From positions 1-7,709 of the forward strand of contig JANWKX010000023.1 of assembly GCA_025451145.1 (NCBI GenBank): 7,709 bases of DNA, read 5' to 3'. This document shows positions 1-5,958 of the stretch, in pieces. The stretch comes from Vampirovibrionales bacterium. GTDB taxonomy: Bacteria; Cyanobacteriota; Vampirovibrionia; Vampirovibrionales; JAGQHJ01. The notes under the pieces were generated by a model. That model worked only from the letters and a program-made list of their open reading frames with translations, did not search any database and was not told the DNA's origin. Each line of letters opens with the position of its first letter. Within the stretch, counting starts at the first letter, position 1. A program made the translations under genes and the position numbers.

Positions 1-981
1 ATGAAGATTTTCAAAGACGCACAAATTGATCTGACTTGTTTGCAATCTAAAACCATTGCCATGATAGGGTATGGCAATCAAGGTCGACCTCATGCCCTTA
101 ATCTGAGAGATTCTGGACTTCAGGTCACTGTCGGGCTGCGCCCTGGATCGTCCAAAAGACAAACCGCTGAACAGGAAGATTTTAGCGTTTTGACGATTCC
201 AGAGGCTGTCTCAAAATCAGATGTGCTGATGATGATGGTCCCGGATGATCAAATGGGACAGATCTATGCCTCAGAGATTGCACCCTATCTGAAGCCTGGA
301 AGCTATCTGGGATTTTGTCATGGCATGGCCATTCATGCCGGTTGGGTGGTTCCCGATGCTGGTGTGAATGTTTTTCTGCTGGCGCCAAAAGCCCAAGGCC
401 GAGGGGTCAGGAATCGTTACCTGGAAGGGAGTGGGGTTCCTGGCCTGGTGGCGATTCACCAAAACCCCTCAGGTGACACACTGGATATTGCCTTGGCCTA
501 TGGAAAAGCCATTGGATGTGGCCGAGCCGGGATTTTGGAAACCACCTTTGCCCAAGAGACTGAAACGGATCTGTTTAGCGAGCAGACCATTCTTTGTGGT
601 GGCTTGACCCAATTGATTAAAACCGGCTTTGAAGTCCTGGTCGAAGCAGGCTACTCGCCGGAAGTCGCTTATTTTGAATGCTTATACGAGGTCAAGCTGA
701 TTGCCGATCTCCTGCAAGAAGGCGGCATCAGCTACATGCGTGAAAAAATCAGCTCCACTGCCAGATTTGGGGATATTCTTAAAGGCCAAACCGTTATCGA
801 TGCCCATGTCAAAGCATCCATGCAGCAGGTTCTCAATGAAATCCAATCCGGCCGATTCTCGGCTCTGTTTTTGGAAGAGGCCCAAGCAGGCTACCCATTG
901 GCTCGTTCAAGATTCTACGAGGACTTTGAGCATCCCATCGAAGAAACAGGCCGATGGCTTAGACAGCAAAAAATCTTATAA
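1..981 (+). CDS. ilvC: Ketol-acid reductoisomerase, class I (NADP+)
   Basis: Acetohydroxyacid isomeroreductase converts 2-acetolactate or 2-aceto-2-hydroxybutyrate to the dihydroxy acid with Mg2+ and NADPH, the second common step of valine and isoleucine synthesis, in the cytosol. The 326 residues match the usual class I length. The Rossmann glycine motif GYGNQG is at 23-28, followed by the cofactor-specificity loop GLRPGSSK (45-52), whose Arg/Ser/Lys residues suit NADPH. His107 lies in CHG and Lys130 in APK. The metal-binding acids fall at canonical class I positions: D190 and E194 in ETETDLFSEQ, E226 and E230 in YFECLYE. S251 in ISSTA is also present. This agreement with family numbering supports the ATG at base 1, although its ribosome binding site lies outside the window. 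Some usually conserved neighbours differ: GRPH after the glycine loop, CHGMAIH, and PKAQGRGVR. The C-terminal knotted domain appears complete. The gene converges on a small gene only 4 bases away. No other ilv gene is visible. Confidence 0.96.
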   Translation: MKIFKDAQIDLTCLQSKTIAMIGYGNQGRPHALNLRDSGLQVTVGLRPGSSKRQTAEQEDFSVLTIPEAVSKSDVLMMMVPDDQMGQIYASEIAPYLKPGSYLGFCHGMAIHAGWVVPDAGVNVFLLAPKAQGRGVRNRYLEGSGVPGLVAIHQNPSGDTLDIALAYGKAIGCGRAGILETTFAQETETDLFSEQTILCGGLTQLIKTGFEVLVEAGYSPEVAYFECLYEVKLIADLLQEGGISYMREKISSTARFGDILKGQTVIDAHVKASMQQVLNEIQSGRFSALFLEEAQAGYPLARSRFYEDFEHPIEETGRWLRQQKIL

Positions 982-985
982 GTGT

Positions 986-1204
986 TTAGGATACAAGGCT
1001 ATTGAGTTCTTGATAGGCAAGCTGTAATTTAGCCTCTGCCTCATAGTTCCGATTGGCAACCACTTCTCTGATGTTTTGGGTGAGCGCATCATTCATGTTC
1101 GTCTGAAGTGATGGGATGGCATAGGCGAGCCACGTCACCGTCGGGATTTTATGAGGCGATATTGCCGGTTCCAATGCCGGTATTGGTGTACTATTGGTGG
1201 ACAT
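986..1204 (-). CDS. Small hypothetical protein, 72 aa
   Basis: I do not recognise this 72-residue protein. The N-terminal half (about 1-35) is rich in Pro, Ser, Thr and Ile. The second half (about 36-70) looks like an amphipathic helix or short coiled coil rich in Asn, Gln, Ala and Leu (NIREVVANRNYEAEAKLQLA). There is no signal peptide or membrane segment. Its reality is supported by a Shine-Dalgarno-like GAGAGG (complement of 1215-1220) 10 bases before the ATG, an AT-rich promoter-like stretch upstream, and a reading frame that fills the space exactly up to 4 bases from the ilvC stop. Against it are its small size and the absence of any recognisable family. It would be transcribed towards ilvC, so its messenger could be antisense to the end of ilvC. 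Confidence 0.55.
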   Translation of the reverse strand: MSTNSTPIPALEPAISPHKIPTVTWLAYAIPSLQTNMNDALTQNIREVVANRNYEAEAKLQLAYQELNSLVS

Positions 1205-1214
1205 GATTAAAAAA

Positions 1215-1220
1215 CCTCTC
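1215..1220 (-). promoter_or_regulatory. Ribosome binding site of the 72-aa gene
   Basis: The minus strand reads GAGAGG, 10 bases before the ATG at 1204. The spacing is slightly long. It is the main support for this small gene being translated. Confidence 0.5.
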
Positions 1221-1367
1221 TTCTACCTTCTCTATTCGATTCACACCACTTGAAATTCAATTTATCACAAAATAATAAAAACAATAAATTAATCAAAATT
1301 GCGTTTTTGAATCAATAATATTAAGAAATGTAAATTCGGGAGATATCAACCCAAAGCGCTTAAGCGG
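1221..1367 (-). other. AT-rich intergenic stretch, probable promoter of the 72-aa gene
   Basis: This spacer lies between two same-strand genes and is markedly AT-rich. On the minus strand it contains TTGATT twice. The second copy is followed after 16 bases by TATTTT, a 4/6 plus 4/6 match to sigma-70 boxes. In such AT-rich DNA this is suggestive only. A 10-base perfect palindrome, CGCTTAAGCG, lies at 1357-1366 just after the DUF2490 stop. Its stem would be only 3 bp with a 4-base loop, so it is not a convincing terminator. Confidence 0.3.
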
Positions 1368-2117
1368 TTACTTGAAGCTTAGTGTGACAAAAAGCACATG
1401 ATCGAGCTCATTATGCTTCTTGTATTCGGATAAATTATAACCTTGCAGCATGTAGCCGGCCTCAAGCTTCATATGTTTATTCAACCTTTTGCCCAACCCG
1501 ATATAGGATCGCGTGGTGGTTATCCCGACTTGAGAGGCTTGATGGACATTGTTGAGATTAATAAATAATTCTTGCCAAGTGCTCCAAAAGAGTGTGGGGT
1601 GATTTTTAAAGTTGTGGGTAAAAGTGATTTTAGGGCGAATCCAATTTGTCGTAGAGGCTGCTCCAGCCGTAAATTTCTGTTCCAATCTTGAGGTGAGGGT
1701 GAGATCTCCGGGCTTAAGGGGTATTAAATAATCGGCTTCTTCCCAGATTCGATTTTCATTTTTATAAGGCTCAAAAGAGGGCGACCATACATGCCCCGCC
1801 CACAAGGTCAGTTTGGCCGTGAGTTTATAGCCTAAACCGCTCCGAATCAGAATTTTCTGGAGCCCACTGACATTTTCGTTATTACGAACCGTTTCCGACA
1901 TCATGCCATAAAACTTATCGTGGATATGGAAATCGACGCGCGTTCTGGTCCAAAGCTGAAGATCCTCAACATCTCTGCTGGCTGCTTTCGCTAAAGGTTG
2001 GATAAACAAGTGGACCATTAATACCAATACCAGGCAAAAGCTCCCATAATTAGAAGCATAATGCTTGGAGATTGCAATCAAGTGATTCTTTGCGAAGACA
2101 TATAATGGGAAAGACAT
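1368..2117 (-). CDS. DUF2490-family probable outer-membrane beta-barrel protein
   Basis: This 249-residue protein is probably exported and inserted in the outer membrane; its function is unknown. A hydrophobic segment at 27-42 followed by AKA (43-45) looks like a signal peptide cleaved before Ala46. The n-region of about 26 residues is unusually long. The mature part alternates polar and aromatic/hydrophobic residues in repeated short strands (LQLWTRTRVDF, LTLWAGHVW, YMLQGYNL, VLFVTLSF), as in an outer-membrane barrel. The segments GYKLTAKLTLWAGHVW and NRIWEEADY (about 96-130) resemble DUF2490, in which an Asn/His-Arg-Leu/Ile-Trp motif follows a Trp-rich strand. It ends in LSFK rather than exactly in an aromatic residue. 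The ATG is chosen because AAAGG (complement of 2124-2128) stands 6 bases upstream; the only other early Met (34) would destroy the signal peptide. The gene is divergent from lpdA. Family assignment is by motif resemblance only. Confidence 0.72.
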   Translation of the reverse strand: MSFPLYVFAKNHLIAISKHYASNYGSFCLVLVLMVHLFIQPLAKAASRDVEDLQLWTRTRVDFHIHDKFYGMMSETVRNNENVSGLQKILIRSGLGYKLTAKLTLWAGHVWSPSFEPYKNENRIWEEADYLIPLKPGDLTLTSRLEQKFTAGAASTTNWIRPKITFTHNFKNHPTLFWSTWQELFINLNNVHQASQVGITTTRSYIGLGKRLNKHMKLEAGYMLQGYNLSEYKKHNELDHVLFVTLSFK

Positions 2118-2123
2118 AAATTA

Positions 2124-2128
2124 CCTTT
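2124..2128 (-). promoter_or_regulatory. Ribosome binding site of the DUF2490 gene
   Basis: The minus strand reads AAAGG within AAAAGGT, 6 bases before the ATG at 2117. It supports the longer N-terminus with the extended n-region. Confidence 0.6.
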
Positions 2129-2361
2129 TAAATCAGAGGGGGGACGAATGGATAAATCCGTTTTGGATTTTTAAAAATTGGAAGTGTAAAAAGGTAACAG
2201 CCGATAAATATTAGAGTTGTTATTATTTTTAAATAAAGAGATCGATTTTTATAGTTAACGATGTAGGCAATGACTTATCGTTGTTTCATCAAACCAAAGC
2301 CTTGTAGCCTTTTTCGACATTAGACTCATTGAAAAAAATGGTATCACTGATGCTTGATCCA

Positions 2362-2385
2362 AAAAATGACAAAATTGTCATTTTT
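2362..2385. repeat. Inverted repeat, operator-like, overlapping the lpdA promoter
   Basis: Two perfect 11-base arms, AAAAATGACAA (2362-2372) and its exact reverse complement TTGTCATTTTT (2375-2385), flank a 2-base centre. The core reads TGACA-N4-TGTCA, the shape of a site for a dimeric helix-turn-helix repressor. The right arm contains the TTGTCA -35 box of the promoter at 2375-2404, so a bound protein would block RNA polymerase. A hairpin in RNA is also possible, but the stem is AT-rich and no U-run follows. The regulator is not in the window. Confidence 0.6.
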
Positions 2386-2404
2386 ATCATTTGATTTCTA
2401 CACT
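2375..2404 (+). promoter_or_regulatory. Candidate sigma-70 promoter for lpdA-lipB
   Basis: The -35 box is TTGTCA (2375-2380, 5/6 match) and the -10 box is TACACT (2399-2404, 4/6), with an 18-base spacer. Transcription would begin near 2411, leaving a leader of about 140 bases before the preferred lpdA start at 2550. The -35 box lies inside the inverted repeat, which fits repressor control. Confidence 0.45.
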
Positions 2405-2489
2405 CTGTTTTAGTCCTTGAATCGTTTTCATGGCATCCTCTCTGGTAACAACCTTCCATGACAATGTATCGTTCTAATGTGGTTTAGGC

Positions 2490-2495
2490 TACAAT
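2490..2495 (+). promoter_or_regulatory. Second possible -10 box before lpdA
   Basis: TACAAT is a 5/6 match to the -10 consensus, about 55 bases before the preferred lpdA start. No good -35 box sits 16-18 bases upstream, so it would need an activator or be a chance match. Confidence 0.25.
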
Positions 2496-2533
2496 AGCAA
2501 CGGTTTCCAAGGTAAGGTTATCGATTGATTTAT

Positions 2534-2540
2534 GGAGAGG
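2534..2540 (+). promoter_or_regulatory. Ribosome binding site that decides the lpdA start
   Basis: GGAGAGG stands 9 bases before the ATG at 2550. It overlaps the first codons that would follow the in-frame ATG at 2532. The upstream ATG has only a GGTAAGG 14 bases away, so 2550 is preferred. Confidence 0.75.
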
Positions 2541-2549
2541 ATTCAACGG

Positions 2550-4001
2550 ATGCCTGACGAAAAACGGGATGTCATAGTAATAGGTGCAGGTCCTGGGGGC
2601 TATGTGGCTGCCATTCGATTGGCTCAACTTGGGCTGAAAGTCACAGTGATTGAAAAAGAAAAACTCGGCGGTGTCTGTTTAAACTGGGGTTGTATCCCTT
2701 CTAAAGCCCTGATTTATGGTTCCCACCTGTATGAAAAAATGAAACAAGCTCATCAAATAGGCATTTTTGCAGACAATCTTCGTGTGGATATGACCAAATT
2801 GGTCAGCTGGAAGAATGACATTGTCAAAAAATTGACAGGTGGCATTGGTCAGCTCTTTAAAAATCATCAAATCGAGACCGTATACGGAACAGCACAGTTT
2901 AAAGATCAATATACCATCGAGGTATCAACATCCACTGGCCAAGTACAGACCTTGGCAGCGAAACATTTTGTGATTGCAACAGGGTCTTCATCTGCTGAAT
3001 TACCCACGATGCCCTATGATGGGCAAACCATTGTCAGCTCAACCGAAGCCTTGGATTTCCAACAAGTACCTGAACACCTGATTCTCATCGGGGGCGGTGT
3101 CATTGGCCTGGAGCTTGGCGTTTTATATGCCAAACTCGGCGCAAAGGTCTCTGTTGTAGAACTTTTGCCGCAACTGCTTCCTGGCGTCGATAAGGAAGTG
3201 GCTGACATGCTTCGACGCTCCTTGAAAAAGCGAAAGATAGACGTTTATTTGGAGAGTAAGGCAAAGTCTTGTGAGTTGAAGAACGGGAAAGCCAAACTGA
3301 CCCTTGAGACCCCGGACGGTGAAAAACAACTGGAAGGTGATAAGGTCCTGGTGGCCGTTGGCCGCAAGCCCAACACCAAGAATTTAGGTCTGGATAAAAT
3401 TGGGGTAAAGCTGGATCCAAAAGGCTTTATTCAGGTCGATAAACAGCTTAAAACATCCATTCCGCATATCTTTGCGATTGGCGATGTGGTTGGCGCACCG
3501 CTCTTAGCCCATAAGGCTTCTAAAGAAGGGCTAGTTGCGGCGTCTGTTATTGCCGGGCAAAATGATGTTCTGGATTACCGGGCCATGCCAGCAGCGGTAT
3601 TTACGGATCCGGAAATTGCCATGGTGGGACTCACCGAAGAAGAGGCGAATCAACTGGGCATCGACGTGAAAATTGGTAAGTTTCCGTTTGCAGCCTCTGG
3701 CCGGGCCATGACCATGGATGAAACCGACGGCTTTGTGAAAGTGATCTCAGATGCCAAAACCGATGAACTCCTCGGTGTGCATATGATTGGACCAGAGGTT
3801 TCCGAGCTGATTGCTGAAGCAGCCTTGGCCATCGAGATGGGCGCCACCGCCGAGGATATTGCATTGACGGTTCATGCCCACCCCTCCTTGCCAGAGTCTT
3901 TTATGGAAGCCGCGGAAGCCATTCATCATCAGGCCATCCATATCTACCAGGCAAAACCCAACGAATCGAAGGCATCAGGACGAAATCCCGTCAAAATTTA
4001 G
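2550..4001 (+). CDS. lpdA: Dihydrolipoamide dehydrogenase (E3)
   Basis: This FAD enzyme reoxidises dihydrolipoyl groups of 2-oxoacid dehydrogenase complexes and/or glycine cleavage H protein, passing electrons to NAD+. The preferred 483-residue form starts at 2550, where GGAGAGG lies 9 bases upstream; an in-frame ATG at 2532 would add 6 residues. The FAD-binding GAGPGG is at 12-17. The redox disulfide is C43/C48 in GGVCLNWGCIPSK. The NAD-binding GGGVIG is at 181-186 with E204 closing the second strand. The second FAD motif AIGDVVG is at 309-315. The C-terminal dimerisation domain carries the catalytic pair H444/E449 in HAHPSLPE; the commoner form is HPTLSE. There is no N-terminal lipoyl domain, so this is the short form. 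A hydrophilic tail (about 466-483) ends the protein. lipB follows after 8 bases. No E1, E2 or gcv gene is visible, so which complex it serves cannot be told. Confidence 0.97.
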   Translation: MPDEKRDVIVIGAGPGGYVAAIRLAQLGLKVTVIEKEKLGGVCLNWGCIPSKALIYGSHLYEKMKQAHQIGIFADNLRVDMTKLVSWKNDIVKKLTGGIGQLFKNHQIETVYGTAQFKDQYTIEVSTSTGQVQTLAAKHFVIATGSSSAELPTMPYDGQTIVSSTEALDFQQVPEHLILIGGGVIGLELGVLYAKLGAKVSVVELLPQLLPGVDKEVADMLRRSLKKRKIDVYLESKAKSCELKNGKAKLTLETPDGEKQLEGDKVLVAVGRKPNTKNLGLDKIGVKLDPKGFIQVDKQLKTSIPHIFAIGDVVGAPLLAHKASKEGLVAASVIAGQNDVLDYRAMPAAVFTDPEIAMVGLTEEEANQLGIDVKIGKFPFAASGRAMTMDETDGFVKVISDAKTDELLGVHMIGPEVSELIAEAALAIEMGATAEDIALTVHAHPSLPESFMEAAEAIHHQAIHIYQAKPNESKASGRNPVKI

Positions 4002-4009
4002 TCGATGAA

Positions 4010-4666
4010 ATGTCTAAGCCTATTGAATGCCTGATATTTGATGAGAAACAATCCTATGAGGCTGTCTATCAGTGGCAGAAAGATCTCGTTGAGCAACGAA
4101 TCAAGGATCAGGTAAGGGATACGCTTCTTCTCGGGGAACATCCCCATGTCATTACCATGGGGCGAGGGACACATCCTGAGAACATTCTTAATCCGAAGCA
4201 GATTCCGGTGATTGAGATTGAACGGGGTGGCGATGTCACTTATCATGGTCCCGGTCAGTTGGTGGGATATCCGATTTTTCAATTAGAGACTGGAGAACGG
4301 GACTTGCACCGCTACTTAAGAATGCTTGAGGAGGTCCTCATGGATGTCTTGGCGCATTATGGAATCGTAGGCCGACGTGAACCAGGATGGACAGGGGTTT
4401 GGGTCGGTGAGAAAAAGATTGCCTCTATCGGGGTTGCCGTGCGTAAGTGGGTCACGTACCACGGATTTGCCCTGAACGTCACAACGAATTTAAGTTATTT
4501 CAACACCATTCATCCCTGCGGCCTATCTGCCAATGTCATGACCAGCCTTGAAGCCTGTCTCAGCGAAAAACAGCAAACCTTACCCACGGATTGGCTGAGT
4601 GATATTCAACCAATACTCCTGTCAGCTTTTGGTCATCGTTTTCATCGCTGCCTGGAGAATGGATAA
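4010..4666 (+). CDS. lipB: Octanoyl-[ACP]:protein N-octanoyltransferase
   Basis: LipB transfers octanoyl from acyl carrier protein to a lysine of lipoyl domains (E2 subunits, GcvH), the first step of de novo lipoate synthesis; LipA then inserts sulfur. The 218 residues are close to the usual length. The family signature RGGDVTYHGPGQLVGYPI spans 72-89. Lys136 in GEKKIASIGV and Cys170 in HPCGLSANVMTSL are the expected catalytic pair, with Cys170 forming the acyl-thioester intermediate. THPENIL (54-60) is also family-like. The ATG at 4010 is 8 bases after the lpdA stop. No strong ribosome binding site precedes it, so translation is probably coupled to lpdA. An ATG at 4005 is out of frame and soon hits a stop. 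lipA is not in the window. No clear terminator follows in the 51 bases before the convergent gene. Confidence 0.96.
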   Translation: MSKPIECLIFDEKQSYEAVYQWQKDLVEQRIKDQVRDTLLLGEHPHVITMGRGTHPENILNPKQIPVIEIERGGDVTYHGPGQLVGYPIFQLETGERDLHRYLRMLEEVLMDVLAHYGIVGRREPGWTGVWVGEKKIASIGVAVRKWVTYHGFALNVTTNLSYFNTIHPCGLSANVMTSLEACLSEKQQTLPTDWLSDIQPILLSAFGHRFHRCLENG

Positions 4667-4717
4667 AAGCGAATCGAAATTGCACCTCAAAACCTCGATA
4701 GGGATATGGGTCTCGTT

Positions 4718-5758
4718 TTAGTGGGTTGCCTTTAACAACAGGTAGGCTTCCAGCAGCTTCTCATAGGGCTTGGAGATTTGCTTACATTCGCCGTAACTGA
4801 GTTTTCGGCCATAGGCGTTTTTCTCGTTATCAACGTAGATTTCAAGGCGACCATTGCTTTTTAGATTGTTGTAAAGAAGCAGGTCGGCCAAAGATAAGGT
4901 GTTTTTACCTGTACTGTTTTGAACAAAGCGAACAAGCTTTTGGATGATGGCCTGATAATCCGCCTGGTTGGTTAGGCCACTCGCAATAAGCGCGCCCATT
5001 TCATCTACAGCCTGCAACAATTCATCCTTATTGGCTGAAACGCCTAAAGTGACATTTTCTTTCAGTTCCCGCAGCTCATCCACCAGTTGCGCCTGGATGA
5101 GTTCCTGGGAGAAAGATCCGCCTTTCATGCCACAGTAGGTTCGGATGGCTGAATCGGCCATCAGCATCACCAAAAAGTCTTCAACTTGCTTTTTGTCTCC
5201 CGCAGCCAAACCATGAGGATCAGGCAAAAGGTAAGGCGCCATCTTCTTATAGGCTTTTCCAGGCTGAATCGATTGACGGGCCATATTTAAAATCATTTCA
5301 AAATTAATCTGAGGATTGGTTTGAAAGAGATTCCCGATGGATTCATTAAACGTATCCAACTGCTGACGAGTCAAAGCGCCGGTTTGAAGGGCAATCTTCA
5401 TCAAGACATAGCAGAGTAAATCGGCAGACTCTTCCCCGTAACCGATTAAGCCTTGTTGAATACATTGTTGCAGTTTTACCGGGGAAAGTTGACTCACCGC
5501 TGCCTGATAGAGAGAACTGACGCAGCGTGGGATTTGTTCATCGGGGGGTAAATCAAAGGTCTGAATATCTTCCTTTTGCGGGTTTAAAAGATAGAGGGCT
5601 TTTTGGAGAGCCTCTTTGTTTGAAGTGGGATGGTTGGCGGCAAACCGAATTTTGGCCTGAGACACAGCTGGGCAAAATGTAATAATAGACATTTTTTCTT
5701 TCTCACGTTGAACGAATAACTTTGCTTTTGAACTGCAATGAAGGATCCTCAAGATCAT
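4718..5758 (-). CDS. Hypothetical protein, 346 aa, mostly helical
   Basis: I recognise no family. The protein is hydrophilic, rich in Gln, Leu, Ala and Lys, and looks largely alpha-helical, with no signal peptide or membrane segment, so it is probably cytoplasmic. Helix-like stretches include 46-56, about 80-180 and 215-275. The C-terminal part (about 300-346) has a short strand-like LEIYVDNEKNAYGRKLSYGE followed by a final Leu-rich helix. The start is uncertain. ATG at 5758 has a perfect GGAGG (complement of 5771-5775), but 12 bases away. ATG at 5692 (324 residues, beginning MSIITFCPAV) has only a GAGAAAG-like sequence. It converges on lipB and diverges from the hydrolase. The composition looks like its neighbours, so there is no sign of recent transfer. 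A full-length open frame of this size supports a real gene. Confidence 0.8.
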   Translation of the reverse strand: MILRILHCSSKAKLFVQREKEKMSIITFCPAVSQAKIRFAANHPTSNKEALQKALYLLNPQKEDIQTFDLPPDEQIPRCVSSLYQAAVSQLSPVKLQQCIQQGLIGYGEESADLLCYVLMKIALQTGALTRQQLDTFNESIGNLFQTNPQINFEMILNMARQSIQPGKAYKKMAPYLLPDPHGLAAGDKKQVEDFLVMLMADSAIRTYCGMKGGSFSQELIQAQLVDELRELKENVTLGVSANKDELLQAVDEMGALIASGLTNQADYQAIIQKLVRFVQNSTGKNTLSLADLLLYNNLKSNGRLEIYVDNEKNAYGRKLSYGECKQISKPYEKLLEAYLLLKATH

Positions 5759-5770
5759 TTGTTGCCCAAT

Positions 5771-5775
5771 CCTCC
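5771..5775 (-). promoter_or_regulatory. Ribosome binding site of the 346-aa gene
   Basis: The minus strand reads GGAGG, 12 bases before the ATG at 5758. The core is perfect but the spacing is long. It favours 5758 over the internal ATG at 5692. Confidence 0.5.
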
Positions 5776-5917
5776 GTTTTTATTACATTTCTTTACTGCT
5801 GAATCAAAATGCAATACCTTCCTTGGCTTGTGCACAATACACCCTTTTAAGACCTTGTAGACACCGCCATGGAATCTTTTCTGAATTTTGCTCGTCGTCT
5901 TACATCGGGTCCTAAGT

Positions 5918-5923
5918 TATGAT
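5918..5923 (+). promoter_or_regulatory. Possible -10 box of the hydrolase gene
   Basis: TATGAT (5/6 match) lies 35 bases before the hydrolase ATG in the 200-base divergent spacer 5759-5958. The -35 position is poor (TCGTCT at 17-base spacing, 3/6). The same spacer contains a perfect 10-base palindrome, TTGTGCACAA, at 5828-5837. Confidence 0.25.
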
Positions 5924-5958
5924 CAAAAAATAGTGTTTTCTCCTGGCCATTTGATGTT

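Larger units (their letters stand above)
2118..2549. other. Divergent intergenic region, DUF2490 gene / lpdA
   Basis: This region holds the control signals for two divergent genes and no credible gene. The DUF2490 side (2118-2330) is AT-rich. On the minus strand it has a TATAAA-like -10 candidate in AACTATAAAAA (complement near 2250) without a good -35, and a weak 6-bp hairpin AAATCC/GGATTT at 2154-2170 that would lie in the leader. The lpdA side holds an inverted repeat, a promoter, a second -10-like box and the ribosome binding site, listed separately. An 18-codon frame at 2338-2394 has no ribosome binding site. Confidence 0.6.

Noticed and set aside
701..1027. A 108-codon plus-strand frame across the end of ilvC
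   Set aside because: It lies in another frame of a strongly supported ilvC, and its translation shows no family resemblance.
1357..1366. Palindrome CGCTTAAGCG after the DUF2490 stop as a terminator
   Set aside because: The stem would be only 3 bp around TTAA and no T-run follows on the minus strand.
2154..2170. Hairpin AAATCC-GTTTT-GGATTT in the leader of the DUF2490 gene
   Set aside because: A 6-bp AT-rich stem is expected by chance in this AT-rich spacer; there is no riboswitch-like structure around it.
2338..2394. An 18-residue frame, possibly a leader peptide, over the palindrome before lpdA
   Set aside because: It lacks a ribosome binding site, and its ATG lies upstream of the candidate promoter, so it would not be on that transcript.
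4667..4717. A terminator between lipB and the convergent orphan gene
   Set aside because: Only a 5-bp AAAAC/GTTTT pairing with mismatched interior was found, which is too weak to call.
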